From the NCBI GenBank assembly GCA_025174535.1, contig JALBUN010000003.1:1448501-1512500 (forward strand): a DNA stretch of 64,000 nt, given 5' to 3'. Below are positions 10,792-23,267 of the stretch, piece after piece. The notes below the pieces were generated by a model. The model did not search any database, had not been told where the DNA came from, and saw nothing but the letters and a program-made list of their open reading frames with translations. Made by a program: the position numbers and the translations under genes. This DNA is from Cantharellus purpuraceus (taxonomy: Eukaryota; Basidiomycota; Agaricomycetes; Cantharellales; Hydnaceae). Position 1 is the stretch's first letter. Every line of letters starts with the position of its first letter.

Positions 10792-11000
10792 TTCGAAGGA
10801 ACACGCGTTGATAGCGTGATTTTGACCGTAATCCAATACGTCTAGCTTGAACACATGTAATGAATAATGAAGAGGCAAAGCAGTGGCGGAAGGGAGGGGC
10901 ACGTGCAGTATCGAAAACGTGATCACCTGCACAGTCACAGGAGTAAATCGTATAAGGTTTCTCAGCATATTAACCGAGTATCTAATGACACAATATATAC
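10792..11000. other. Short intergenic region between NMD3 and the PHD-chromodomain gene
   Basis: About 210 bp separate the two minus-strand genes. It must hold the NMD3 3' untranslated end and the promoter of the next gene. No TATA box is obvious. Confidence 0.5.
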
Positions 11001-13128
11001 TCAGGTATCCTCGTCGTCCGCAATGGCCAATTCCTCAAAGTCGTCCAGTAATTCATCCAATTTGACCTCGGGGAAGTCTGCTTCCTCCTCCTCTTCCTCG
11101 TCCACTTCACCAACATCCTCCATTACTGCTTCCGATTCGGCACTAGGCGCACTAGAATAGCAGAGCATAAGGACTTGGCGGTGATACTGAAGCACGAACG
11201 CCCACCTTTCATCCATCTCCGTGTCTTGTCCAGCAGCAGCAGCGGCAGCAGCCTTGCGGGACTTACGAAGAGCACGGTTCTTCCCTCCAGCCAGACCCGA
11301 CCCAGCACCCTCAGCCTTATACATATTGACGGAACCCCGCATCTCCAGGTCCTCCTCCAGGTCCCGCAGAAACAGCTCATAATCCTCCTCGACCTTCTTC
11401 TGGTCTCTCCCTCCCATCTTGCCGATCATACCCCTGCGATCACCATTCTGCGCATCTTCCTCCACCTCCTTCGCCATGCTCTTCAGCCTCCACATCCTAG
11501 CCTTGCTCTTCTTCCGCCTTGCCGGATAGGTCTTCTTCACCAGCACCACATCCGGTATCCGATCCGTGCTCAACCCCGCATACTCATCTGAATTGAAATT
11601 AGCGGCGCTAAGATGATACCCCAACGCTGTATCTCCCGGCTGCAGGATAGCACCCAAATGAGTCCTTGTGTGATAAATCTGGTCCAAGGTCCCCTCATAC
11701 TCCATGTCATCCTCAACATGAGAACGAAAGGCTCCTGCTCGAGCCACCTGCGCATCGGCCAACACAAGCTTGCCCCGTGTAGGGCCAGACGGCTCAACGT
11801 CGAGCACCGTGAACTCAACAAGGTCTGTCACCGAGGCCAGGGCATCAAATGATGTTCGCCAATACACCGGTGCAGTGATATCACAGCCTTGTAATGTCGA
11901 AGGGTCCAAAAGATGGAACGAATTACCCACACGCGTACAGACCGTCAGTTGGCTATGCATGATGTAAGCTGCAGGCAACACAGCGATCACCATAAAAGTG
12001 TACCTGATATTACCCAAACTCCGAGCCTGCTTCAAGGGAAGGCACACCAAGTCGTCCTTGCAAAGCGGAACAATCTCCACAGAGTACGTAAACTTGTAAT
12101 TTGCAGTGTTTGAATGTGTATCCGTCGAGAGGAGCTGTTCCGAAGACTTTGTACTTCACATTCTCCGTTCAGACTGAATTCTGCATGCGCTTGTAAAACA
12201 ACTTCACTTACCGCACGGGGACGACACCTGCCAAAAACTCCACCATCCGTATGGCATGACTTCGCTGCGCGTAGAAAAAATCAAGTCCATCCTTGACCTC
12301 CTTGACCGAAATCGTATCTTTTTGAGCACCATGCTTCAGAATAAGCTGCTCAAGGAACAAAAACGTCCGTTTGTGAGGCACTTTTTGCCGCACTTGAACC
12401 AAGGCCTTCCACGTGTTCTTCGCCGCCAGCCTAGTACAATCCGGACACTGCCCGTGCTGCACGAGATACTCCACCTGGAATATCTGCTGCAGAATAGTCG
12501 AGGTGAACACCTACCCGCCCATCACCAACTCAATCCACTCAACGCTTCGACATACCACAAACAGCACAAAAACCGCACCTCTTTTTGTATAGTAAGCTTG
12601 ACCTTGATCCGCTTCGAATGCGGCTCGGTCCAGATGAAGCCTGCGTCCACCAGACGGACCTTATTCAGGCCTTTAAGCTTCTTCAAGCAAATAGCAAGGA
12701 GCTCCCGACTCTCAGGTTGCGCTATCGTCCATTGTGCAGGCGGCGAAAGGAATCGATCGCAATTCCTACAAAAAGACACGCTACCTACGCACGCCACCAA
12801 AAAAAAAACACCCACTCAGCCCTCATACCAGCGACACGCAAAAACAAAAAAAAACATACTTTGCTTCGGTATACCCTCCGTAATATCTACACTAAAACAA
12901 ACACACACCGTTACAATCCAATATACAAGCAAACAATCACATCAACTGCACACGCACGAATTACGCAAACAGCTGATACATAGATTCGCAGAGTTCGGTT
13001 CAATGGCGATACCTAGCTCCCCGCATAACATGAGCCCATCATCGTCTCTCCACCTGAAGTTAGTAACACAACTCACCGCAGTCAGCACATAAAACACGAT
13101 GGACAGCCGGAGCTGGTGTAAACTCCAT
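11001..13128 (-). CDS. NMD3: 60S ribosomal subunit nuclear export adaptor Nmd3
   Basis: Nmd3 binds the nascent 60S subunit and links it to the exportin Crm1. Exon 1 (13077-13128) reads MEFTPAPAVHRVLCADCG and joins GIAIEPNSANLCISCLRNS after a 64-bp intron, then VDITEGIPKQ, FCRNCDRFLSPPAQW, and an exon through KLTIQKE. The next exon is FTSTILQQIFQVEYLVQHGQ with CPDC, down to MVEFLAGVVPVR. The paired CxxC motifs are the N-terminal zinc-binding treble clef of the family. Later exons carry YSVEIVPLCKDDLVCLPLKQ, a 50-bp intron, LTVCTRVGNSFHLLDPSTLQ, and the C-terminal LRDLEEDLEMRGSVNMYK. The end is acidic (EVDEEEEEEADFPEVKLDEL), the region that in yeast carries the leucine-rich export signal. A 36-nt stretch at about 11153-11188 (GTATCA...CTAG) could be an intron or be translated. 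Confidence 0.95.
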
Positions 13129-13714
13129 GGCACCGTGTTTTTTTACCCAGTGACGGAGGGTAATTACGAAGAAGAAACCGTTGAAAGCCGTTAGTCAGAC
13201 TGCTTACCACATCTGTCCCCTCAGACGATGGTGACCTATATATAGCAGCTCCTCTGACTCGTAACTCCCCATAGCAAGTGTCCCAACTCCCCTACTTCAA
13301 TCCATTACTCCAGCTTCTACACGCTGCTCAAATAATCACCGCAGACTACATACTGGAGAAAAAAATAATATCTATTGGAAGACACCAAAGTCAAACGTCA
13401 TAAAAAACATACAAGTACGCTGCATGCTAGCTGCGACTCGAGGCTGGAAACGAATCAGACCAGTCAGACAAGCCAGAAAAGACTCACATGCACGCACAAA
13501 AGACAAGCGTAAATATCTCAATCGGTCATGGACAACAGTCAAAACAGCAAGTCATCACAGGGAAAGGAATCATGAGAGAGAAAAAGAAAAGGTGTAAAAG
13601 ATATGATCGTTTCCATTACGCAGAATAATAACTGACATTTTTATGGTGGGGCACAGCGAGGTAGGTGTATGTATGGATGAATGTATGGAATTACGTGGAG
13701 ATGGTTCAATCTCT
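13129..13714. other. Intergenic region between the proton ATPase and NMD3
   Basis: Both neighbours are on minus, so this holds the ATPase 3' untranslated region and the NMD3 promoter. A TATATATAGC stretch near 13240 and A-rich tracts are visible. No ORF of interest. Confidence 0.5.
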
Positions 13715-16700
13715 CTATTGCGTGCGACTGGGGTTGCGGGCCAAAGTCAATCCAGTCTGCTGTGCCTGCATACTGCTGAAGCGCCGCAATTCGTCGCCTA
13801 CACCACAGAAAACACCAGTTAATCTCATCGTTAAACTAGAAAGTAAAAAAAACCCTTACCGCTCATTTTGACGTTACCGCCAAAGCCAACCTTCCTCGCA
13901 GCCCGACGGATGAAGCTAACACGGTTCGAGTACATGGATTCATGCACCGAAGCTGCACGACTGGTAGTGCGTGTCAACGGAATCTCGGCACCCGACGCGC
14001 TCTTAACCTCGGCGGCAATCCTCCGTTGTCGGCGCTCCCTCAGGTATTTAATGACCGTGGCCTTCATAGCAAACTTGATCAAATCAAGCGGCAAGAACCA
14101 GATGATGTTCTATTTAAGGAAAGATCAGCATGATAAAAGTCTGATTAGCATATCTTGATCACGCACCCAAACCCACACAATACCAATCCAAGACCCAGAG
14201 ATCGAGTGAATCTTTGTGAAACCCCAGTCTGCAAAGGCGGCAATGATCGACGAGACGAGTTGTGCGAGACAGAAGGCTCCCATAAGCGCGTACGACGGTC
14301 GCTCCATGAAGAAGAATCCGTGGGAACGAGTGACGAAGATCAGGGCTTGCGAGATGATAGCAACTTGAAGATATACAATCATGTGAAGTTGGAAATCCGA
14401 GGCATTCTTCTGTGGAATAGTAGCGCCAAAGTGATGATTGAAGAAATCCGTCTGCAGAATCACGATCACCAATACCACCCTGAATAGTGATCGCATCAGA
14501 CACCAGCAGGACCAAAGTAAACATGGACCTTACGTAGACAAGGTGAGATATAGACCGTACGCAACGGCATATGCGAAAATCTCGGCAAGATCCCAAGCGT
14601 CTGGTGTATTCGAGGGCAGGACACGGTCAACAGAAAGCGTCATGATGGTGCCGTCATTGAGGAGGGCAATGATCAGGACCATGAACGGCGGAAAGTCAAA
14701 CTTGTACGCAAAGGCAAGGATACCGAAGCACACGACGATACGAATCGTGACTGCACAGGCATAAATTGAGTAGTTACGCATACGCTGGAAGATGATACGC
14801 GATCCACGGATGGCATGCACGCTGTAATCAAGACGTGAGTCTAGAGCCCCAGATATATGTGCACAACTCACATGGTGGAAAGACCAGGCTCCGTGAGTAC
14901 AATGTCGGCAGCACCACGAGCGGCATCTGTAGCACCCTCGACAGCAATACCGACATTGGCTCTGGACAGCGCAGGAGCATCGTTGGCACCGTCACCAGTC
15001 ATGGCGCACAAGTGTCCAAGGCCCTGGAGACGCTTGACAATCTCGTACTTGTGTTCTGGGAACACACCGGCGAAACCGTCCGCGTCCATGATCATCTCGT
15101 CGAGGGAAGCATGCTTTCCGCCGGGTTGGGGCCCGTCCTTGAGCACCTTGGCAGGGTACATGTGATCGCCAAGACCAAGACGACGCCCGGTTTCCTTTGC
15201 AATGGCAAGTTGATCACCGGTTACCATCTTGACTTTAACGCCAAGGGCAAGCGCATCATCGATCGTCTGCTTGGTGTCCTCACGCGGGGGGTCGAAAATG
15301 GCCAGTAAACCAATAAGCTCAAATCCGTTGCCCTCAGCATCATATTCATCACCTTCAACCTCTTCGTACGCAACAGCGAGAGCACGGAGTCCACGGGTGG
15401 CGAATTCCTCGACATCGGCTTCGAGTTTGCTCTCGACCTCCTCGGTCTTGTTGCGTGTGCATAGTTCGATGATGATACCGGTCATACCTTTGGTGACACG
15501 CTTGATCTTTCCTGTGGATTCTTCACGGTATGTAATCTCGGTACGCTTGTCGACAGGGTTGAATGGCTTGAAGTCCAAAAGCTTGATGCCGGCACGAGCA
15601 CGACTGGGGTCGCCAATAGAGCCAACAACGCATGTATCAATGGCATCCTGGTTCTCGGTACGGGACGCATACGCGGCGAGGAGCACAACGTCATCAGGAG
15701 AGAAGGGGCCATAGGTACGGACGATGCTCTTGTCGATAGTGAGCTTGTTGGTGGTAAGGGTACCAGTTTTGTCCGAGCAAAGAATAGTGACACCGGCCAG
15801 TTCCTCAATGGCGGTGATACGCGTGACGATAGCCTTGTGCTTGGCAAGCTGCTGTGCACCAACGGCGAGGGTGACAGAGAGCACTGTGGGCATGGCAATG
15901 GGAATGCCACCGATCAAGAGCACGAGAATGTTGTCAAGACCGCGGCGGTAGCCGTACCTGAAGCCGGCGTAGAGAACCAAAATTTCCGCAATGACAAAGA
16001 TGCCGATAGCGACGAGACAGAAAGAACCGATCTGGGCAAGAATCTTCTGCAAGTGACCAGTGGTATCATCGTCCTGGCCGACAAGCGACGCGGCACGACC
16101 GAAAAAGGTATTGGGTCCAGTGGAAATAACGACACCTTCAGCTTCTCCCTGTTTGCAGGTAGAACCGCTGTGGGAACAGACATCAAGCTCACTTGAACGC
16201 GCCGAGTACCCGGTCACACTTACGAGAAACATTGATCGCCAGCCTTCTTGCTCTGTGGGAGAGACTCCCCGGTAAGGGCGGCCTGGTCAATCGAGACGTT
16301 GATGGCCTCTGTCAGACGGCAATCGGCGGGGACAACATCACCAATCTTGAACGCGATCATGTCTCCGGGAACCAGCTCTGCCGACTCGATTTCGTACCAC
16401 TTGTCCTCACGACGGACGCGAGCCTTGGGTGCCAGTGAGTCCATGAGGGCCTTGACCGCGTTACCAGCATTGCGCTCTTCATAGAAACCGATCGAGGAAT
16501 TGATGAAAAGCAGGAGAATGATACCGACGAAATCCTCCCAGTCTGGGGGACGGTGCTCGCCGTTTGAGAGAGCGATGGCAACGAGGGCGGCGGCCTCCAT
16601 GACCCAGGACAGAGGATTCCACATAAAACTCAGGAACTGTACTGGTGTCAGGGGTGGGCGCATCAACAAGAGACAAGGCGCGCACTTGCAAGAACGGATT

Positions 16701-17152
16701 CTGTTCCTCGGATTCTAGCTTGTTGGGACCAAAGACCTCTAGACGGTGCTTTGCCTCTGCCTCGGTGAGGCCTTCTTTGGAGCATTGGAGAAGGGTGAAC
16801 ACGTCGTCGATGACGATGGTCTCCAGATCGACCTTCTCCTTGTCATACAAATCCTCCGCCTTGAGCTCGATCTGAACGACATGAGCGACTGAAACGGGAA
16901 ACCGGCGCCCAACAAATACACACCAGAGACATGTCGACATTCGCGTCTGCAGCGGGACCCAATCAGGCGGGGCCATTGAGGGATGATGGGAAAATGCGGC
17001 TTACGGGTAGGCTTTTCCTCATCGTGACCAAAGTCCTTGTACTCCCGCTTCTTCTTCTCGGGCTCTGTGGTATCTGTGGTGGCTGGTGGACCGGCTTCTT
17101 TCTCGACGGACGGAGGGGTGCCGGTCTCCTTCTCTGGAGCGGGATCAGACAT
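13715..17152 (-). CDS. PMA1: Plasma membrane H+-transporting P-type ATPase
   Basis: This P3A-type ATPase pumps protons out across the plasma membrane to energise secondary transport. All catalytic signatures are visible: the actuator TGES ([11 protein letters not shown]), the phosphorylation site [15 protein letters not shown], the nucleotide/hinge motifs MVTGD and [12 protein letters not shown], and the last helices from [12 protein letters not shown] to [24 protein letters not shown] sequence. The acidic N terminus begins [13 protein letters not shown]. The C-terminal regulatory tail contains [16 protein letters not shown] and, after one more intron, [20 protein letters not shown] to NPSRTQ. 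The start is the ATG at 17152; six bases further upstream there is only GTG. Introns are short and few, and the largest exon is 14868-16200. LTEPGLS and [17 protein letters not shown] resemble plant pumps more than yeast Pma1. Ser/Thr in the tail suggest kinase control, as in known pumps. Confidence 0.97.
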
Positions 17153-18220
17153 GGCCACGACGAAAGCCTAGGAGGGGCGGCGGAGGGAGGGGGGAGGAAA
17201 CACTGCAGGGAAAAAGGATGGAAATCTGGAGGGTGGTGGTGGGGGCAAAGGAGCGGGGGGAGTAACGAGACCGGATCGCCAGCTTTATAGTGGGTCTGTA
17301 ACAGTCGCAAACAAGACGTTATGGAAACACGTCACGTGTGACACTGCCTATAAACAAATCAGACTGACGACTAATTTTCTGTTCCGGCGAACGCATGGAT
17401 GCCGGGGAGCAGCACGCTGGTGGTGCCGAGCCGCGCCGAAAGGGTGCTCCGAGAAGGAGACCCACTTTTTCCGTGGCCGGACACTGTACATGGGTTTGTG
17501 CCATGAAACGAATTTCAAGTCTCTGAACTGCGCCTGGAAAAGAATTTCATTCTCAAGACCTTGGCGCCATCAACCGCGGAGGCTTGGCCTAAGCTACAGT
17601 TCATTAAGATGCCTGTGCTGAATCCGATCTATGCTTGGCGAGACGCTGCGCAGCTCATGATGGATGCTACATACAATTTGTTTGGAGACGGTGCCATACA
17701 GGATTCTCCGTCCGTCGCACCGCTCGTTTGCCACGTATTTGCCCATGGCAGTCCACATCAATGGTGGCAACCTGGGCGTGCCCGGATCCTACCACGTCCT
17801 CTCCGGAATCCCCTGGCGGTGGCAACGTACCCTTGGCGCGTATACGGCCACTGCTTCCCAGCTCTGCCCAGGAGGGCAATCAGACAGTCTGGCGCTGTGA
17901 CGGAACTGGCGGTGGCACGGCTGGCCTGCCGTCGGGAGCAGCTGCCATCGGCGACAGAGCAGCGGTCTCCCGTATTTTTCCTAGCACTGCCGTCCCAAAA
18001 TACAACGCCCCCAGAAATAACCGCGCTCATCCGTCCCTCCACGGCTATGGTCTAGCAACAGCATGACGATCGTGCATTTCTTCCGAGTTCGATGGGTGAT
18101 AGGGCCTGTCGTTCAGTCGTTTTGCGCCATGTGTGTTGAGCCAGGGCCAGCCCTCGCTCACGATCAGGGTACGATCTGAATACATGTGTGATAAGAGCAC
18201 GTGACCATTTGGAAGTCTTA
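17153..18220. promoter_or_regulatory. Divergent promoter region of the ATPase and Mgr3-like genes
   Basis: The two genes point away from each other across about 1.07 kb. Near the ATPase ATG the plus strand is purine-rich (GGAGGGAGGGGGGAGGAAAC), that is, CT-rich on the coding strand, a common feature of highly expressed fungal genes. ORFs at 17561-18066 occur in several overlapping frames and show no recognisable domain. Confidence 0.5.
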
Positions 18221-19732
18221 ATGTCCACCGTGGCTCGCAGTCTGACCAGGGTCTCTCCCCGTCGTCACATCACCCATCCTTTCCGTATCCGTTGTCCCCA
18301 TCAGCTAACCCGCGCCCGACTCATCCATGCAGGTCCCAGCACACCGCCTTCAGGAGGCGGTGTCCAGGTCTCCAAGCTCTTCGCCATTCTAGCCGCCATC
18401 GGTGCAGGAGCCACCGCGTACGGCGTGTACATGTTCCGCTGTCATGTCCTATTCCACGATACCTGACTATGTCCAGCCAGATATGATTTCTATGCATCCT
18501 TTGCCGTGTGGCCCACAGAGCTCCGGGACGACCTGCGACCCGCCATCAAGGCCCTGCAGCGAGGCAACCTCGCCTTGAGCGAGCGATATCTGCGACGGTA
18601 ATCTGTATATCCATGTCTCCACTCACCCACTCGCTCACGTACCGCCCCTCAGCGCATGGGACACCTGTCTCGCCCTGCCCAAGGAGTCCCTCGGCGCAGA
18701 CCCATGGCTCAAAATCTCCGGCATCGCCTGCAAGCTGGGCGAAGTCCTCGAGGCAGCCAACACGCCCCAAGCAGCCTACGACGTCTACGCACAATGCTGC
18801 ACCATGATGCAAGCCTCTGCTGCCCGCACCGAGCTCTCCATGCCAGAACGTCACCGCGCCATCGCCCTCGCCATGCACCTCGGCGAGCTCGCCGAGCAGC
18901 TCGGCAAGAAGGAAGAAGAGGAGTGGCTCTTGTGGAGCGTCGAGGAGTTTATCAAGATCTATCATTCCAATTCGGGAGACGCTTCCCTGCGGCATCTTGG
19001 TCAGCCGCAGGCGATCGAACTCACCCTGCCAGGGTGGACACAAAATGACGATTTTGCTGCAGCACTCGAGGCTTTGGGGTCGTGGTACGCAAAGCAGGGT
19101 AACGCAGAGTGCGTGCTAGGCACTGTGCCCTCTTGCGAATTGACGTGCCAAGCTGCTCTTCCCCATTATAGTTTAGCGCTCAACTTTTATCTGCGAGCAG
19201 TCTCTTTAATCCTACCCCCAGACTCCCCCGAGGCTAGAGCAGCTGCCAGTCCCCAACGCCGCTGCAGAGGTGACTTAATCCCCCAAAGTTTCCTCGCCTT
19301 TTGGTTCTCACCGATTTCCTCCCCCAGCGGCACAGCTAATGACCAACATTTCAGGCTTACTGATCCATGACAACCCCTCCCCAGAGCGGCTCGAGCAAGC
19401 CAAGGCGTGGACCTCAAAAGGCATAGAGGTTGCGGACAAGGCACGCACCGAGCTCGCACAGGCCGCATCCCCCGCCACAGAGCCCGAGTGCGAGCGCGTG
19501 TGGGCAGTCCTGCTGTACAATCTGGGCGCCGTGCTAGAGGTACGTGGTGGCGTCCCTTTCGTCGTGTTGGGGTGGCCCATGTTTCTGTGGTGTGTAGATG
19601 CAGAGTGAGCGCGACGCGGCAAAGGAGCATTTTGAACGTGCGCTAGCGCATTCTCAGAGCATTAACATGCAGGAGGGCGTCGGCGAGGCAGAGGATGCCC
19701 TAGCTCGGTTGTCAGCGTCGAGGGACCCATGA
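18221..19732 (+). CDS. Mitochondrial TPR protein, Mgr3-like
   Basis: The protein probably sits in the mitochondrial inner membrane. In yeast, Mgr3 is an adaptor of the i-AAA protease; that role is inferred here. The N terminus (MSTVARSLTRVSPRRHITHP...) is rich in Arg/Ser without acidic residues, like a mitochondrial presequence, and is followed by one membrane helix, LFAILAAIGAGATAYGVYMF. Later exons read FYASFAVWPTELRDDLRPAI, KALQRGNLALSERYLRR, AWDTCLALPKESLGADPW and GIACKLGEVLEAANTPQAAY: helical pairs with TPR-like spacing. More pairs follow (LALNFYLRAVSL; NISGLLIHDNPSPERLEQAK; WAVLLYNLGAVLE), and the end is AAKEHFERALAHSQSINMQE to a stop after SASRDP. Four to six short introns are needed; exact borders are uncertain. 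Confidence 0.7.
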
Positions 19733-19942
19733 GAGAGAAAGAGCTGTGACTGAGACAGGTATTTGACAAGTCCAGCCGAACGGCGACTGCCTCCAAAGTT
19801 GAGGGCATTCAAGCTCGTAAAACCATCAAACGTATCATTATCCATTACACATGCACTTGCTACCAGTTTAACGATGCAGATGCAGATGGGAAATATTAAT
19901 TAAGGACCAGGTTGTACAAATGTAAACCAATGACATATCCAT

Positions 19943-20896
19943 CTAAGAACCATCATCCTCTACCTCCTCGATCATGGCCGAACGAGTGCGCAAAGGCGCA
20001 GAAGCTTCATCCGCTGAAGGCGCTTGTCCATTGGTTCCCTCCGCCGCCTTCTTGGACTTGGACGACTTTTCCAAAGATTCGCCCTCCTTCTCCTTGCGCT
20101 TTTTCGCCTTCTTTTTCGGCACATCCCACTCCCAAAAAGGAATAAACGAGTCCACCTGTCAGCAGCGCCGAAGCGCAAAGCCAACGTCAGCACGCGCAAA
20201 AAAAAAAAAGACAAAAAGCCACGCCAAACGCACAAATCCGACATCGGCGAATAGTTTTGGGAATATCCAGATCCCAGGCGACGCGACGAGTAATGTGATG
20301 ATGTAGAATACCAGCCGTATGATCGCGATCACGAAGAACAGCCCGATGAAGCCCAGGAGCACGATGCTGAGGTACCACACGCCCAGGCGCAAGATGGGCG
20401 GCCACAGAGGGAACATGACCGCCGCGAGGATCACGATCACCATCCCCGCGCCGCCAACATACGTGACCCACTGCGAGCCCTCGTAGAACCACGCAAAGTG
20501 TCCGTCCACCTGGAACGACTGCATGGGGTTCACCTGCAGGTGCTTGGGCGACTTGGCGCCCGCCGAGGCCTGCCCGCGCTGCACGAGCAGGAAAAACGCA
20601 TAGGGCATCATGGAGCTGAGCAGCGCGGTCGCTTCGGCCTCGTCCTTGACCTTTGGCGCATTTTTGAGCTTGGCGTATGCGGGCGTTAGCAGCGCTTTGA
20701 CTGCTGATTTGCCTGACAGCGACGTATGAGTAGGGTCGAGCGTGTGGTGTGATTCGGGTGCGGACGTGCCTTTGAAGTAGTCTACCCGCTTGCCATTCCA
20801 TAAACCCACCCGTGTCTTCAGCCCTCCCTTTCCATTTCTCAAAAAATCGGCGACATTCCGGATCTCCTGCGGTGCGGTCTTCTGTTGTTCAGACAT
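19943..20896 (-). CDS. SEC62: ER protein translocation subunit Sec62
   Basis: Sec62 works with Sec61 and Sec63 in post-translational import into the endoplasmic reticulum. The sequence begins MSEQQKTAPQEIRNVADFLR, with the family block WNGKRVDYFKG. Two membrane helices follow, VTYVGGAGMVIVILAAVMFP and LSIVLLGFIGLFFVIAIIRL, then the conserved WIFPKLFADVGF. An intron beginning GTGCGTTTGG joins this to VDSFIPFWEWDVPKKKAKKR and an acidic/basic cytosolic tail ending EEVEDDGS. Start is the ATG at 20896. It converges with the Mgr3-like gene, leaving about 210 bp between stops. Confidence 0.95.
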
Positions 20897-23267
20897 CACC
20901 CTATGACAACGCTATGCCGCTAAAAAGATGACCGTTAAGAGTCTTTGAGATCTACTCGACCCGTAGCGCAGACTGGTGAGCTGGCGAAGTGTGACTAATG
21001 AATGACCTTTACGAAAGTTTACATAAGTGTCACGTTCTTTTCTCTGGGTACGTGTCGTGAAGAGACTCTTCAGACGTGGCTCTTTGCTCCAAAGTATGTT
21101 ATTATTACCTGGAAAGATTGGCCCTCTCGTAAACCCCGCAACGAATACACACAGTTCTGGAGGCATTGCACAGTGAGGGTGACCTGCTTAACGCATGAAC
21201 CAGTATACAATACATCCACATTGTGCCGGTTCGTGCGCCAGGCAGGTCAATCTCGCTCTGCAATGCCCCCCCAAATCTGTGCAGAGCATTGAACGGTTTT
21301 GCACGGGGTCAGCGTCCCCAACTCATCCCCCAGCACACAAGCCTCCCCCCTTATCAGAGCGTTGGATAGACGCCGCGACCCTCTTGTCTGTCGCTTATCA
21401 TGACAATAGCTCATCCTCCCCGACCATCCGGCCGTACAGACTGCCCTTTACACCCTACGCCGGCTCCACTTGTATCGGCACAAGGGTCGAGCGTGCAAAT
21501 CCACCCATCCACTTGAGCGCTTCAACGCAATACTGGGTTCCAGGCGACTGTCATAACGCAGAGTTCCGCGGCACATGCCCTCGCCACTCGCTCAACTGCA
21601 GCGACCGAGGTCACGCGAGTTGGGGATATTTTCTGTCGGCGGCGTCGTGCAGTAAGCATATATGAACTTGTTGATTTGGCAGGTGACCGAGAAACCTGGC
21701 GGGGCATTGGATGAGTGGAAAAGCTTCTGTCTCCAGGTGAAACTCCATCCACGCCAGTGGACAACATGCTCAGCAATTGGGTTCTCCTGAAATCAGTCGC
21801 GAAAGATGAGCTAGGGACACTGCGATTCATATTCACAGACCATCCCTATTTTTATGTGATGGCCGCGCAGACACGATCCCCTGCATTCCGGAAGCTTATC
21901 GCATGGGCATTCAAGGAGGTACTGGAACTTCTCGCTCACACCCTGTCCTTTGGAATACCCATGCACGAACTTAATCACTGTCAGCAGCATGTTCGATAAT
22001 CGCAATGTAACGGCGCCTAGGTATCCTTTCCTCGCTGATGATCATAATTCTTTTCTCCGACAACCCTCGGTCTTCTCCTGGTCGGCGATCAGAATATTAG
22101 GAGCCGCAGGGAGTTGCCTGCCCATGCACAGCGCTGTTTAGAACTCTTGATCCCGGCGAACGAATTTAGCGCTGGACGCTCCACGTGTGGATCCGAAATA
22201 TCATCAACAACTTTCAAAAAAAAAACATTTGAAAAATGTTTTTCAATTTGAGACGATCACTCATCTTCAGCGTTTGCCAGGTCATGAGCCCATTGTGCGT
22301 CAAACAAGACTTTTGTGCAAGTCATCCCACATTTGAATGACCCTCGAAGCAGGTGCATTGCACTTTGACCAAAGAAGAGCTCGGCCACCGGCCTACGGTC
22401 CAGCTATCGTGGACTCATACCGGCCCTTATACACTGGGCGAAGCGGTCGGTGGGATGCGCACAAATAGTCGCTGATTCCTTAATGGACTGCGGCAAAATT
22501 CCTGGGCAAAAGCATCCCGTTTGCGTTTGGTGTCGCTCTGCTTTTATACCCATCTATCATTGCCAAACTGTAACTTGAGCTATTGGGCTGAGGGCTGACG
22601 AACTGGGGGATGAGAACTCGCGCGAGGGCTGGACCACGGAGGCTTGGCCCTCTGGAAGGGACTCTCGTAGACTCCTTGATGCGGTCGGAATCTACGGACC
22701 GACAACATGCTCATTTGTATTTATCGATGAATGCGACTCTGGCTTGCTCGAACCGCATAATATGCTACGTTTGCATATCCACAATGGACTACTTATATGT
22801 GGAGCGAAAAGGACGGCGATCTCAAAACGTTTTTTATTTCGGTTTATGTATCTTCCTACGTGTGGTCATATTTGGACTATATGTAAATTCCAATGATTGT
22901 GCCCGGCCTGGCGGGCCTTTCGGGGATAAGACGGGTTTTGTCCCCGATCGGATACTTTCCTGGTTCTTGCGTCATTTACTTCATACTTATTCCTTGGCAT
23001 CTGATCGTCACTGCGACGTGAGGATTGGTTGGAAGCTAATTCTATATACACATTGACGCCCGATAAAGTCCGTAGTAAAATATATCGTTATAACATTTAC
23101 GCAATTGTCCTAACCGGACTCAGTATACCACAGCATCACCACTATGCTGTGGGCGGGCGCAGCAGGAGTATCCGCCTCGAGGATTACCTGTTCATCCCAT
23201 GTAATAGTCCCTGTTTTGATGATCACATATCTACTATATGGCGGAATTGATTAGGGGAGTTTCAACC
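20897..23267. other. No gene recognised
   Basis: ORFs such as 21195-21665 and 21715-21999 on plus have no recognisable domain. A small perfect hairpin (AAAAACATTT ... AAATGTTTTT) lies near 22217-22240. No repeat here has another copy in the window. Confidence 0.4.

Noticed and set aside
17561..18066. Candidate gene between the ATPase and the Mgr3-like gene
   Set aside because: Three frames are open over the same G/C-rich stretch and none shows a domain; this is the divergent promoter region.
22217..22240. Perfect AT-rich hairpin as a terminator or RNA gene
   Set aside because: A single short stem in an A/T run, with no gene ending beside it; likely chance.
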